Below are positions 23,509 through 32,924 of a stretch of DNA of 64,000 bases, in pieces. The stretch is from CAVTWH01 sp963850915 (GTDB lineage: Bacteria > Actinomycetota > Actinomycetes > Mycobacteriales > Micromonosporaceae), in contig CAWKND010000005.1 in the NCBI GenBank assembly GCA_963850915.1, forward strand, positions 310,001-374,000. Reading direction: 5' to 3'. Position numbers and translations under genes: made by a program. The first letter of the stretch is position 1; every line of letters begins with the position of its first letter. The notes beneath the pieces were generated by a model. It ran no database searches. It had not been told where the DNA came from and saw only the letters and a program-made list of their open reading frames with translations.

Positions 23509-25128
23509 GTGGCAGGCGGGTACGACGTCATCATCATCGGTACCGGGGCGGGCGGCGGCACACTCGCCCGGCACCTGGCGCCCACCGGAAAACGGATCCT
23601 GCTGCTGGAGCGCGGCGACTGGCTGCCCCGGGAGCCGGAGAACTGGGACACCGCAGAGGTCTTCGTGGACGGCCGGTACATCTCGCCGGACTCGTGGCGG
23701 GACGCCAAGGGCAAGGCATTCCAACCGCAGGTGCACTACTTCGTCGGCGGCGCCACGAAGCTCTACGGCGCCGCGCTGTACCGGCTGCGCGCCGAGGACT
23801 TCGGCGAGATCCGGCACCACGACGGGATTTCCCCGGCCTGGCCGGTCTCGTACGCCGACATGGAGCCGCACTACCTGCGGGCCGAGCAGCTCTACCAGGT
23901 GCACGGGCAGCGCGGCGAGGACCCGAGCGAGGGGCCGTCCAGTGGTCCGTACCCGTTCCCGGCGATCGCGCACGAGCCGCGCATCCAGCAGCTCTCCGAT
24001 GATCTGGTCAAGGGCGGCTACCACCCGTTCCACTCGCCCAGCGGGCTGCTGCTCAACGAGGCGAACCTGGCCTACAGCACCTGTGTCAAGTGCGGGCACT
24101 GCGACGGTTTCCCGTGTCCGCTGCACGCGAAGGCGGACGCGGAGGTGATCGGGGTACGCCCGGCGCTCACCTACGAGAACGTGACCCTGCTGACCAACGC
24201 GTACGCCGTCCGGCTGGAGACCAACCCGTCCGGTACCGCGATCACCGACGTGATCGTCGAGCACGACGGGCACGAGGAGCGCTACCGCGCCGACCTCGTG
24301 GTGGTCGCCTGCGGTGCGGCCAACTCGGCCAAGCTGCTGCTGCGTTCGGCGACCGACAAGCACCCGAACGGTCTGGCCAACGGCTCCGACCAGGTCGGCC
24401 GCAACTACATGTTCCACGCCGCCAAGGCCGTGCTGGCGCTGTCCCGGGAGCCCAACAACACGGTCTTCCAGAAGACGTTGGGGGTCAACGACTTCTACCT
24501 GCGCGGCCCGGACTTCGACTACCCGATGGGCAACATCCAGATGCTCGGCAAGTCGCAGGCGGCGATGTTCCGTGGCGAGAAGCCGATGGAGACGAAGCTC
24601 GCGCCGAACTGGGCACTGCGCGACATCGCCGATCACGCGGTCGACTTCTGGCTCTCCACCGAGGATCTGCCGATGCCGGAGAACCGGGTGACGGTGGATG
24701 CCAAGGGCGACATCACATTGGCGTACACGCCGAGCAACCCGACCGCGACCGACAAGCTGTACCGCCAGTTCCGCTCCATGCTCGGCGGTCTGGGGATGCA
24801 CACCGACCACGTGATGCACCGGTTCGCCTACATGCAGACCGACATCCCGATCGCCGGCGTGGCGCACCAGTCCGGCACCATCCGGTTCGGTGCCGACCCG
24901 GCCACGTCGGTGCTCAACGTCGACTGCCGGGCACACGAGGTGGACAACCTCTACGTGGTGGACAGCAGCATCTTCCCGAGCATCGGCGCGGTGAACCCGG
25001 CGCTGACCGTGATGGCCAACGCGCTGCGCGTCGGCGAGCACCTGATGGAGCGGATGGGTGTGTCCGCGGTCGCGGTCAACGCGGCGCCGCTCGGCACGAC
25101 CGCACCGCGCGCCAGCACGACACCGTAA
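23509..25128 (+). CDS. GMC-family FAD oxidoreductase with cysteine cluster
   Basis: 539 residues, GTG start with a GAGGAGGC site. N-terminal FAD motif DVIIIGTGAGGGTLARHLA; the C-terminal GMC domain contains NLYVVDSSIFPSIGAVNPALT, which aligns with the conserved His-Asn/His region but reads VNPALT. Residues about 187-200 hold C-VKC-GHC-DGFPC, a four-cysteine cluster found in the sugar/glucoside-oxidising GMC subgroup. Likely oxidises a sugar or sugar alcohol, passing electrons to an acceptor other than oxygen. Between zwf and GH15, 57 bp after the former and 36 bp before the latter, so probably one transcript. Confidence 0.88.
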   Translation: MAGGYDVIIIGTGAGGGTLARHLAPTGKRILLLERGDWLPREPENWDTAEVFVDGRYISPDSWRDAKGKAFQPQVHYFVGGATKLYGAALYRLRAEDFGEIRHHDGISPAWPVSYADMEPHYLRAEQLYQVHGQRGEDPSEGPSSGPYPFPAIAHEPRIQQLSDDLVKGGYHPFHSPSGLLLNEANLAYSTCVKCGHCDGFPCPLHAKADAEVIGVRPALTYENVTLLTNAYAVRLETNPSGTAITDVIVEHDGHEERYRADLVVVACGAANSAKLLLRSATDKHPNGLANGSDQVGRNYMFHAAKAVLALSREPNNTVFQKTLGVNDFYLRGPDFDYPMGNIQMLGKSQAAMFRGEKPMETKLAPNWALRDIADHAVDFWLSTEDLPMPENRVTVDAKGDITLAYTPSNPTATDKLYRQFRSMLGGLGMHTDHVMHRFAYMQTDIPIAGVAHQSGTIRFGADPATSVLNVDCRAHEVDNLYVVDSSIFPSIGAVNPALTVMANALRVGEHLMERMGVSAVAVNAAPLGTTAPRASTTP

Positions 25129-25164
25129 ACCGGCCGGTAGTAAGACATCCGCCAAGGAGGGCAC

Positions 25165-27045
25165 ATGGACGGTTACCCCGCCATTGAGGACCACGGACTC
25201 ATCGGCGACCTGCAGACCGCGGCGCTGATCACCAAGGACGGCAGCCTCGACTGGCTGTGCCTGCCCCGCTTCGACTCGCCGAGCGTCTTCGCGTCGTTGC
25301 TGGACAAGGAGAAGGGCGGGCACTTCAGCATCCGGCCGGATGGCGTCGAGTACGTCACCAAGCAGCTGTACCTGCCGGGTACGCCGATCCTGATCACCCG
25401 GTTCCTCAGTGCCGAGGGGGTGGCCGAAGTGATCGACTTCATGCCGGTCACCGGTACCGTCGCCACCGACCAGCACCGGCTGGTCCGGCTTGTCCGGGTG
25501 GTACGCGGGCAGATGGGCATCGTGGCGGAGTGCCAGCCGCGCTTCAACTACGGCCGGGACGACCACGAGACCATCGTGTCCGGCGACGGCGTGGCCTTCC
25601 GCAGTAGCGGGATGGCGCTGAACCTGTCCGCCGCCCGTAAGGGCTCGCCGCTGGCCGGAGCCAAGGGCATCGAGCCGGACGGTACCGGCGGTGTGCGGAT
25701 CACCACCGTGCTGCACGCCGGCGACATCGGCGGTGCCGTCCTGGAGTCGGCACCGTCGGGGCCGCCCGAAGCGGTGACGCCCGAGGCGATGTGGCGGATG
25801 TACGAGGAGACCCGGGACTACTGGCGCGACTGGATCAGCCGCTCGCAGTACACCGGCCGGTGGCGCGAGGCGGTCGAGCGCTCGGCGATGACCCTGAAGC
25901 TGATGACCTACGCGCCAACGGGTGCGCTCGTCGCCGCGCCCACCTGCGGCCTGCCCGAGCAGGTCGGCGGGGAGCGCAACTGGGACTACCGCTACACCTG
26001 GATCCGCGACGCGTCGTTCTCCGTCTACGCCTTGTTGAGTCTCGGCTTCACCGACGAGGCGAAGGCGTTCCTGCACTGGCTGGACGATCGGATCCGGGAC
26101 TCCGAGGCCAAGTCCGTGCCACTGCAGATCATGTACCGCATCGACGGCTCCCCCGACCTGCGGGAGGAGATCCTGGAGCACTTCGAGGGGTACCGGGGCT
26201 CGGCGCCGGTACGCATCGGCAACGGCGCCATGGACCAGGTACAGCTGGACATCTACGGCGAGGCACTGGACTCCATCCGGCTGGCCGACACGCACGGCCT
26301 GCCACTCGGTGACAACGGCTGGCGGCACCTGGCCACGATGATGGGGTGGCTGTGCGACAACTGGAACCAGCCCGAGGACGGCATCTGGGAGACCCGGGGT
26401 GGCCGGCAGGACTTCGTCTACGGCCGGGTGATGACCTGGGTCGCCTTCGACCGGGCGATCCGGCTGGCCCGTGACCGGGGCCGGCCGGCCGATCTGCTGC
26501 GCTGGACCGAGGCCCGGGATGCCATCTACGAGCAGGTGATGCAGCGCGGCTGGAGCGAAAAGCGGGAGGCGTTCGTCCAGCGGTACGGCAGCGACGTGCT
26601 GGACGCGTCCCTGCTGTACATGCCGCTGGTCGGTTTCATCTCGCCGGACGATCAGCTGTGGCAGTCGACGCTGCGCGCGATGGACGACGAGCTGGTCTCC
26701 GACAGCCTGGTCTACCGCTACGATCCGGCCGCCTCGCCGGACGGGCTGCGCGGCTCGGAGGGCACCTTCTCCATGTGTACCTTCTGGTACGTCGACGCGC
26801 TGGCCCGCTCCGGTCGCCTCGACGACGCCCGGCTGACCTTCGACAAGATGCTGACCTACAGCAACCACCTCGGCCTGTTCTCCGAGGAGATCGGCCCGAC
26901 CGGGGCGCAGATCGGCAACTTCCCGCAGGCCTTCAGCCACCTGGCGCTCATCAGCGCCGCGGTCAACCTGGACTACCAGCTCAACCACGGCGCCGGCCGG
27001 GTGGACAAGGTGCTCGACGCGGCCACGGCCGGTGCCCGCGGCTGA
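25165..27045 (+). CDS. GH15 family hydrolase (trehalase/glucoamylase type)
   Basis: 626 residues, ATG with AAGGAGGG. The N-terminal beta-sandwich starts with YPAIEDHGLIGDLQTAALI, characteristic of the cytosolic actinobacterial GH15 trehalases. The (alpha/alpha)6 domain shows GGERNWDYRYTWIRDASF, the catalytic acid region NQPEDGIWETRGG, and the base in SEEIGPTGAQIGNFPQAFSH. No signal peptide. Probably hydrolyses trehalose or an alpha-glucoside inside the cell, giving glucose for the neighbouring zwf after phosphorylation. Confidence 0.9.
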   Translation: MDGYPAIEDHGLIGDLQTAALITKDGSLDWLCLPRFDSPSVFASLLDKEKGGHFSIRPDGVEYVTKQLYLPGTPILITRFLSAEGVAEVIDFMPVTGTVATDQHRLVRLVRVVRGQMGIVAECQPRFNYGRDDHETIVSGDGVAFRSSGMALNLSAARKGSPLAGAKGIEPDGTGGVRITTVLHAGDIGGAVLESAPSGPPEAVTPEAMWRMYEETRDYWRDWISRSQYTGRWREAVERSAMTLKLMTYAPTGALVAAPTCGLPEQVGGERNWDYRYTWIRDASFSVYALLSLGFTDEAKAFLHWLDDRIRDSEAKSVPLQIMYRIDGSPDLREEILEHFEGYRGSAPVRIGNGAMDQVQLDIYGEALDSIRLADTHGLPLGDNGWRHLATMMGWLCDNWNQPEDGIWETRGGRQDFVYGRVMTWVAFDRAIRLARDRGRPADLLRWTEARDAIYEQVMQRGWSEKREAFVQRYGSDVLDASLLYMPLVGFISPDDQLWQSTLRAMDDELVSDSLVYRYDPAASPDGLRGSEGTFSMCTFWYVDALARSGRLDDARLTFDKMLTYSNHLGLFSEEIGPTGAQIGNFPQAFSHLALISAAVNLDYQLNHGAGRVDKVLDAATAGARG

Positions 27046-27102
27046 GTACGCGGGACTGGGCGCCGGGCGGCGTCCCGGACTGACGATGGCGGGCGGCCGC
27101 CG

Positions 27103-27741
27103 GTGAGCGAGCCGCCCGCCACTCCGGACCCGCCCGCGCCCGAGCCGCACCACCAGATCGACGACGATCTGCTCGCCGGCTTCGACCGACCGGGCCGGCG
27201 CAGTTCGGAGCTGCGTGGCTTCTTCGCCAGTACCCTTGCCGCGTCGCTCTTCGCCTGGGAGATCGCCTTCGACTTCGGGGCGTACCACACGGTCTTCTAC
27301 TCGCGGCTGCTACAGCTGTTCGTGGTCTCCTGCGTGCTGTTGCTGGGGGCGCTCGCGCTGCGCCGGCAGATCGCGGTGCGACCGTGGATGCGGGTGGCCC
27401 TCGGCGTACCGGTGATCTGGTTCCTGTTCCGGCTCTTCGCCCCGGCCAGGCATGGCGACAACGTGTATCACGCCGTCGATCTGACTCTGGTGGCGCTCAC
27501 GGTGGCGACGCTCCCGCTGACCCTGTGGGCGCTGGCCCGGATCCTGGCGCCGGAGTTCTTCGCGCTGTCCAGCCGCCGGCTGCGGGTCACCGCCGTGCTG
27601 ATCGTGGTGGTGATCGCCGCGGTGGGGGTACTCGTCGGCCAGTTCAACAACGCGGTACTCACCTGCCACGAGTTCGTACTCGCCGGCGATGACACACCGG
27701 CAAACTGCCGCGATCCCGCCCCGCCGACCGCGACTCCGTAG
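27103..27741 (+). CDS. Membrane protein of unknown function
   Basis: 212 residues with a Pro-rich acidic N-terminus of about 50 residues and four hydrophobic segments (about 45-60, 67-84, 97-112, 121-145, and 160-180). A short extracytoplasmic tail carries two cysteines (TCHEF, NCRDP). GTG start at 27103; the ribosome site is weak. Follows GH15 by 57 bp on the same strand. I do not recognise the family. Confidence 0.7.
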   Translation: MSEPPATPDPPAPEPHHQIDDDLLAGFDRPGRRSSELRGFFASTLAASLFAWEIAFDFGAYHTVFYSRLLQLFVVSCVLLLGALALRRQIAVRPWMRVALGVPVIWFLFRLFAPARHGDNVYHAVDLTLVALTVATLPLTLWALARILAPEFFALSSRRLRVTAVLIVVVIAAVGVLVGQFNNAVLTCHEFVLAGDDTPANCRDPAPPTATP

Positions 27742-27779
27742 GCCGCGCGACTCCGTAGGCTGGTTGAGGGGAGAGATCG

Positions 27780-28712
27780 GTGGGGCAGCACACGATGGTC
27801 AGTGCCACGCGGTTCCGGGAGATGTTCGACGAGGTACGCAGCTGGGACCGCTGGGCCGGTGCGGGCCGTGCGGGCGCGCTCAACCTGCTGACGGCCGAGC
27901 AGGTACGGGCGGCAGCCGGGCTGGTACGCGACGGCGTGCCGATCACGCTGAGCCGACCGCTGGACACCGAAAAGCGGGTGGACAACCCGCGCCCGGCGGA
28001 GCACCGGATGACGCAGCTGGCCACCGCCGACGACACCGCCGACGGGGTGCACTTCGCCAAGGACTACATCGGCATCGCATTCCACAACGACGGGCACAGC
28101 CACATCGACGCGTTCAGTCACGTGGCCTACGACGGCAAGCTCTACGGCGGGTACCCGCACGACTCGGTGACCGCCGCCGGAGCCGAGCATGGGGCAATCG
28201 ACGCGCTGGCCGACGGCTTGGTCGGGCGCGGGGTACTGCTCGACATTCCGCGCCTGCGCGGCGTTGCGTGGCTGGAGCCGGGGGAGAGCACCGGGCCCGA
28301 CGAACTCGAAGCGGCGGCCCTTGCGCAGGGCGTGGCTGTGGGTACCGGCGACATCCTGCTCGTACGCACCGGGCACGGTCGCCGGCTGGACGAGCTGGAT
28401 CCCTGGGATACCAGCCGATCCCGGGCCGGCCTGGATCCGGAGGTGGTACCGCTGCTGGCCCGTTGGCAGGTGTCCGCGCTGGGCTCCGACGGCAACAACG
28501 ACACCGCGCCGGGCAACACCGAAGGCGAGGAGTTTCCGGTGCATGTACTCGCCGTCAACGCGCTCGGCCTGCACCTGATGGATTACCTGTGGCTCGAGCG
28601 GCTGGCCGGGTACTGCGCCGAGGTACACCGCTGGGAGTTCCTGCTCGTCGTCGCGCCGCTGCGCATCGTCGGCGGTACCGGCTCCCCGGTCAACCCGATC
28701 GCGATCCTGTAG
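27780..28712 (+). CDS. Cyclase-family (kynurenine formamidase-like) metal hydrolase
   Basis: 310 residues; GTG start chosen for the GAGGGGAGAG site. The metal-binding signature of the family appears as HNDGHSHIDAFSHV (HxxxxHxDxxxH), with C-terminal His/Glu in EVHRWEF. Members hydrolyse formylkynurenine or open cyclic amides/lactones using Zn or Mn. A 12-bp direct duplication (gactccgtaggc, 27733-27760) lies just upstream. No tryptophan-pathway gene is nearby, so the substrate is open. Confidence 0.82.
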   Translation: MGQHTMVSATRFREMFDEVRSWDRWAGAGRAGALNLLTAEQVRAAAGLVRDGVPITLSRPLDTEKRVDNPRPAEHRMTQLATADDTADGVHFAKDYIGIAFHNDGHSHIDAFSHVAYDGKLYGGYPHDSVTAAGAEHGAIDALADGLVGRGVLLDIPRLRGVAWLEPGESTGPDELEAAALAQGVAVGTGDILLVRTGHGRRLDELDPWDTSRSRAGLDPEVVPLLARWQVSALGSDGNNDTAPGNTEGEEFPVHVLAVNALGLHLMDYLWLERLAGYCAEVHRWEFLLVVAPLRIVGGTGSPVNPIAIL

Positions 28713-28722
28713 GGGAGCGGAC

Positions 28723-30480
28723 ATGAGTAGCACGGACATCCTGCTCGGTGTCGGGCTCACCCTGGCGCTGGCCACCGGATCCCAACTGCTGGCCCGGATC
28801 CTGCGCATCCCCGCCATCGTCATCCTGCTGCCGGTCGGCTTCGTCGCGGGCGCGCTCACCATGGTGGTGAACCCGGTAAACATTGTCGGAGCGGCATTCC
28901 AGCCACTGGTCTCGCTCGCCGTGGCGGTGATCCTGTTCGACGCCGGGCTGGAGCTGAACGCCGGTGGGCTGCGTGGCCACGCGCGCCGGGTGGTACAGCT
29001 GCTCATCGGCGTCGGGGTACCGGTGACCTTCGTGATCGGTACCGGGGCCGCGCTGCTGTTCTTCGACATGTCTCCGGCTGCCGCCCTCATGCTCGGCGCG
29101 ATTCTGGTGGTCTCCGGACCCACGGTGGTCGGGCCACTGCTCACCTTCGTCCGGCCGGACCGCCGGCTGCGCAACGTTTTGGTGTGGGAAGGCTCGCTCA
29201 TCGACCCGGTCGGCGCGCTGCTCGGTGCGCTGGTCTACATCTCGATCCGCAACGGCCGGTACGAACCCGGCGACTTCCTGCTCAGTCTGGTGTTCGGGTT
29301 TTTGGGCGGTGCCGTGGGTACCGCCGTCCTGTGGTTGGTTTTCCGCCTTGTCCGCATGTCGGATGCGCTCGGCGCGCAGGCGGCGCTGGCCACCGTCGTC
29401 GCCGTCGCCGCCGTGTGCGACGCGATCCGCGAGGACTCCGGCTTGGCCGCGGCAATCGTGATGGGGATGGCGCTGGCCAACATCCGCCGGATGGACGTAC
29501 CCGCGCAGCGGCCGTTCTTCGAAACCATGGTGCGGTTGATGATCGGCGTGCTGTTCATCTCGATCTCGGCCACGGTAACCCCGGCGTCGGTCGGCCGCGT
29601 ACTGCTGCCCGCCCTGGGGTTGGTCGTCGTCCTGGTGGTGGTGGCCCGGCCGCTGGTGGCGTTCCTGTCCACGCTGCGCACCGACCTGACCCGGCGGGAG
29701 CGGATGTTCGTCGGCTGGATGGCGCCGCGCGGCATCGTGGCCGCTGCTACGGCGTCCACGTTCGCCGCCGGGCTGGTTTCCCGGGGGGTACGCGGAGCCG
29801 ACGACATCCTGCCCGCCACCTTCCTGGTCGTGGTCGCCACGGTCAGCCTGTACGGCCTCACCGCCGTCCCGGTGGCCCGACTGCTCGGTGTCACCCGGCC
29901 CAGCCGCTCCCGACCGCTGTTCGTGGGCGGCGAGGCGTGGAGCGTCGATTTGGCCCGTACCCTCAACGGACGCGGGCTGAGTGTGTTGATGTGGGCCGGA
30001 TCCAGCGCCGAGCGGGCCCGGATCGCCGCTGCCGGCCTGGAAATGGCGCCGGGTCGGTTGCTGGCCGACGCGACCGGCCGCGGCGAGGAGCTGGAAGGGA
30101 TCACCACCGTACTTTTCCTGACCGACGAGAACGACTTCAACGCCCTCGCGGCGGCCGATCTGGACGGCTCGCTGGAGGACGGTGTCTACCGGGTGGCCGC
30201 GCCGAGCCGGGACACGGGCGTGGTTGCCCCGTTCGCCACCGGCGAGGTGCTCTTCGGTTCGGGACTCACCGGCGCGGAGATCGCCCGCCGCTACGCGTCC
30301 GGTGAGCGCTTCCAGACCTGTGCTCGCAACGGGTCTGCTGCTCGCAGCCGGTCCACAGTGGACGGCTCGGCGCTGCTCTTCGTGGTACGAAACGACGGGC
30401 GGCTGGAGCCGGTGACCGAGGCGAAGGTACCCGAGCCGCACGCCGACGACCAACTCGTCCTGCTCGGCGCGCCCGGCTGA
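28723..30480 (+). CDS. CPA1-type Na+(K+)/H+ antiporter with RCK-like C-terminal domain
   Basis: 585 residues. The first about 390 form 12-13 membrane helices with NhaP/CPA1 features: LFDAGLELN, VVSGPTVVGPLL and WEGSLIDPVGALLGALV. The remaining about 190 residues are cytosolic and begin with a Rossmann-like half (PLFVGGEAWSVDLARTL, then TVLFLTDENDFNALAA), resembling TrkA-N/RCK gating domains, then an RCK-C-like segment. Probably regulates cytoplasmic pH or potassium. It starts 11 bp after the cyclase gene. Confidence 0.9.
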   Translation: MSSTDILLGVGLTLALATGSQLLARILRIPAIVILLPVGFVAGALTMVVNPVNIVGAAFQPLVSLAVAVILFDAGLELNAGGLRGHARRVVQLLIGVGVPVTFVIGTGAALLFFDMSPAAALMLGAILVVSGPTVVGPLLTFVRPDRRLRNVLVWEGSLIDPVGALLGALVYISIRNGRYEPGDFLLSLVFGFLGGAVGTAVLWLVFRLVRMSDALGAQAALATVVAVAAVCDAIREDSGLAAAIVMGMALANIRRMDVPAQRPFFETMVRLMIGVLFISISATVTPASVGRVLLPALGLVVVLVVVARPLVAFLSTLRTDLTRRERMFVGWMAPRGIVAAATASTFAAGLVSRGVRGADDILPATFLVVVATVSLYGLTAVPVARLLGVTRPSRSRPLFVGGEAWSVDLARTLNGRGLSVLMWAGSSAERARIAAAGLEMAPGRLLADATGRGEELEGITTVLFLTDENDFNALAAADLDGSLEDGVYRVAAPSRDTGVVAPFATGEVLFGSGLTGAEIARRYASGERFQTCARNGSAARSRSTVDGSALLFVVRNDGRLEPVTEAKVPEPHADDQLVLLGAPG

Positions 30481-30572
30481 GCCCTGCGTCGCACAACGTC
30501 TGTGCCGCGGCGTGTGTGGCGCAGCATCTGACCGCGGCGCTGTCGCAGGCGAGCCATGAGCAAGATCAAGGT

Positions 30573-31067
30573 CTATGGCTGGAGTTCGCGCTGGTACCAG
30601 GTGCCTGATTTGCCGCCGAGATCGGCCGGGGTGGCCGGGCCAACCGGGACGAACCCCGCCTTGGCCAAGACTTTCTGGGACGCGGTGTTGTCGTCGGAGG
30701 TAGCCGCCTTCAGTGTGCGCAGGCCGTGCGTCGCTGTTGCCATCCGGCACAGCTCCCCGACGGTCGCGGTCGCCACGCCGCGGCCAGCGACCCGCTCGGC
30801 GACCCGGTAGCCGAGCCTGGCAGTGCCGTCCTCCAAGTCGTACAGGTTGAACCTGCCGAGTACCGAGCCGTCCTCGGCGACGAGTACATAAAAGGCGCAG
30901 ATGCCGGCCTCCTGCTCGGCCAACGCGTCGTTGTACCGGTCGGTGAACTGGTCGAAGAAGTCGTCGCCGCGGTCGGAGATCGAGGCAGCGAAGTAGCTGC
31001 GGTTCGCCAACTCGAAGGCCAGGACCGCCGGGGCGTGGCCGGCATGCAGTCGCTTCAGCTCGGGCAT
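30573..31067 (-). CDS. GNAT-family N-acetyltransferase
   Basis: 164 residues with the GNAT fold of RimJ type: LGYRVAERVAGRGVATATV is the acetyl-CoA pyrophosphate loop (RGVATA), followed by ATSDDNTASQKVLAKAGFVPVG, the beta-bulge and helix 4 of the family. Likely acetylates an amino group of a protein N-terminus or small molecule. Converges with the antiporter; no terminator is visible. Confidence 0.88.
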   Translation of the reverse strand: MPELKRLHAGHAPAVLAFELANRSYFAASISDRGDDFFDQFTDRYNDALAEQEAGICAFYVLVAEDGSVLGRFNLYDLEDGTARLGYRVAERVAGRGVATATVGELCRMATATHGLRTLKAATSDDNTASQKVLAKAGFVPVGPATPADLGGKSGTWYQRELQP

Positions 31068-31341
31068 TGCGCGACTCTACCCAGATCGTGCGCTGAGGCC
31101 ACTTGAGTTTCTGCCAGCGCCAGCCCGCCCCAAGACCAGGACACATAACGATCGATGGCTGGAGTACTAGCTGCCTGGTCCTTTACCTCGCCGGACGGCT
31201 CGTAGACACCAGATTCCGCTTCGTCCGATGCCGCGGCCACCTCAACCCGACGTACTCACCATCATGATCTAGGTCGCCTCGCGGAAACATCGCAAAGCGA
31301 CCCAGGCCCGACCCTGCAGAGGGGAACATATGTGCGACTCC
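31068..31341. other. Intergenic stretch beside the IS remnant
   Basis: 274 bp with no supported gene, RNA or clear inverted repeat. It is lower in GC than its surroundings and may be residual mobile-element flank. Confidence 0.4.
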
Positions 31342-31933
31342 TCACCTTTCTGTGGGTGGTGTGATGGTGATTCGGCCGAGGCAGAGGTAGATCATGGGGA
31401 TGAGGGAGTCGACGTCGCGGATGCCGTAGCCGCGGCGTTGGATGAGCCGGATTTGGGCGTGGCTGCCTTCCAGTCGGGAGTTGGATAGGCGGAGTTGGGT
31501 CGTGGCGATGATGGCGTCGAAGTGTTTGCGGATGTGGCGGACCAGGTTGGTGAAGGCGTTGATCCGGCTGCGCAGTGCGGAGGTGCACCAGGCCTTCAGG
31601 TAGGCGGCCGCGTTTGCGGGTCGACGACCCGGCAGAGGTCACGGAGGCGTCCTTTGAGTTCCCAGGCCCGGCAGAGTTTGTAGCGGTGGCGGCGTAACGC
31701 GTTGACGATGGCGCGGTGGTCGTCGTCGAGGCGTTCCCAGCCGGTTCGTAGTTCATAGCGGGTGCGCCGTCACTCGCGGCGGGTGGGCAGTCCTTTGGTG
31801 GGTGGGATTCTGGGGGCTTCGGCACGGTAGACGGAGTCGAGGACCTGGCCGGTCCACTTCATCACGTGGAACGGGTCGAGGCAGACGGTGGCTTGCGGGA
31901 TCCCAACGCTGGCTCCGCCCTGACCGCGACTGG
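31342..31933 (-). pseudogene. Decayed ISL3-family transposase (C-terminal part)
   Basis: The conceptual minus-strand translation gives ISL3 transposase landmarks: ATVCLDPFHVMKW, LDSVYRAEAPRIPP, RHRYKLCRAWELKGRL, INAFTNLVRHIRKHFDAI, NSRLEGSHAQIRLIQRRGYG and IYLCLGRITITPP. A TGA at 31770-31772 interrupts it (position of a conserved Trp), and one base is missing near 31612-31615 (DPQ to AAYLKAW). The N-terminal DNA-binding part is absent: the element is cut at 31933, immediately at the stop codon of the methyltransferase gene. Not functional. I could not identify terminal inverted repeats. Confidence 0.88.
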
Positions 31934-32707
31934 CTAGTCGGTTGAGCCGGTAGCCGACGGCGGTACCTCGACGACGAAGAACAGAAAGCTCGGTCTGATC
32001 GAAAGGTCATGGAAGCCGTCCGGGAACAGCTCATGGGCGGCAGGGTCGGGCGGCGGCTCGCTGATGACCGCAAGGCGGAATCCGGCGGCGGTGAAGGCAT
32101 CGGTCATCGCGTGCAATGGCTTGCGCCACAACCTCATTGGCATGGACCGCCCGCTGAACGTCCAGTTGAAGGTGTAGCTGGTGGTCGCGAAGTAGTCGGG
32201 CCGAGGATCCTGGATCGTGTAGGCCACAAAAGGGTGGTCCACCGAGGCGATCAGCCGGCCGCCGGGCCTGAGTACTCGCCTCAACTCGGTTAGCGTCGGT
32301 CCCCAGTCCTGCAGGTAGTGCAGCACCAGTGACGCGACCACGTCGTCGAACGCGCCGTCGGCGAAGGGCAGGCGGTCGCACAGGCTGACAACGTGCAGGG
32401 CCACGTCCGCACCCAGCCGACGCCTTGCCAATGCCAGCATCCCGGCGCTGGCGTCGATGCCGGTGACGACCGCACCGCGGTCGCACAGTGCGGCGGACAG
32501 GGGACCCGAACCACAACCGGCGTCCAGAATTCGGCGGCCGGCCACGTCTCCAGCCAGGGCCAGCATCGCGGGTCGCTCGTAGTACGCGTTCGCGAGGCTG
32601 TCCTCGTTCTCCGCCGAGTACATCTCGGCAAAACTGTCGTAGTCATTCACCCGGTCCCGATCTACAGACTGGGCGAAGCTCTCGGGCACGTCGCTTACGC
32701 GTTCCAT
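31934..32707 (-). CDS. Class I SAM-dependent methyltransferase
   Basis: 257 residues with a Rossmann methyltransferase core: motif I ILDAGCGSGPLSAAL, motif II VVTGIDASAGML, motif IV FDDVVASLVLHYLQDW, and the post-motif RRVLRPGGRLIASVDHP. This matches small-molecule methyltransferases of the UbiE/Methyltransf_11 type. The substrate is unknown. Its stop abuts the transposase fragment, so the end of the gene may be a rearrangement junction; the C-terminus nevertheless looks complete. Confidence 0.88.
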   Translation of the reverse strand: MERVSDVPESFAQSVDRDRVNDYDSFAEMYSAENEDSLANAYYERPAMLALAGDVAGRRILDAGCGSGPLSAALCDRGAVVTGIDASAGMLALARRRLGADVALHVVSLCDRLPFADGAFDDVVASLVLHYLQDWGPTLTELRRVLRPGGRLIASVDHPFVAYTIQDPRPDYFATTSYTFNWTFSGRSMPMRLWRKPLHAMTDAFTAAGFRLAVISEPPPDPAAHELFPDGFHDLSIRPSFLFFVVEVPPSATGSTD

Positions 32708-32924
32708 CGCCGCAGCCTAGTGGTCACATGATCCGCCGGCCGCCCTCGCCAACCGCCGAGCCTAGAGCCATCGCACGTGCGCGTCCCTCACGACAGGAGC
32801 CAATCGGCCAATCCTTTGCCGCACAAGTGCAAGCCGTCAAACTCGGCGGGTACTGACCCACAGAAAGCCGAAAAGATCCACATACGTTCGAGGAATTGTC
32901 GTACCCGGCCGGTAGGTTGCGGGT

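Noticed and set aside
22957..27288. A 1,443-codon open frame on the minus strand opposite zwf, GMC and GH15
   Set aside because: It is antisense to three well-conserved genes, has a composition of Arg/His/Val/Gly-rich shadow protein and no domain. High GC removes stop codons in such frames.
28690..31146. 818-codon minus-strand frame opposite the antiporter
   Set aside because: Antisense to a clear 12-TM transporter; sequence is low-complexity Arg/Gln/Gly, no motif.
31068..31341. Terminal inverted repeat or target-site duplication of the ISL3 element
   Set aside because: I compared the flank by eye with the other end at 31933 and saw no matching inverted or direct repeat.
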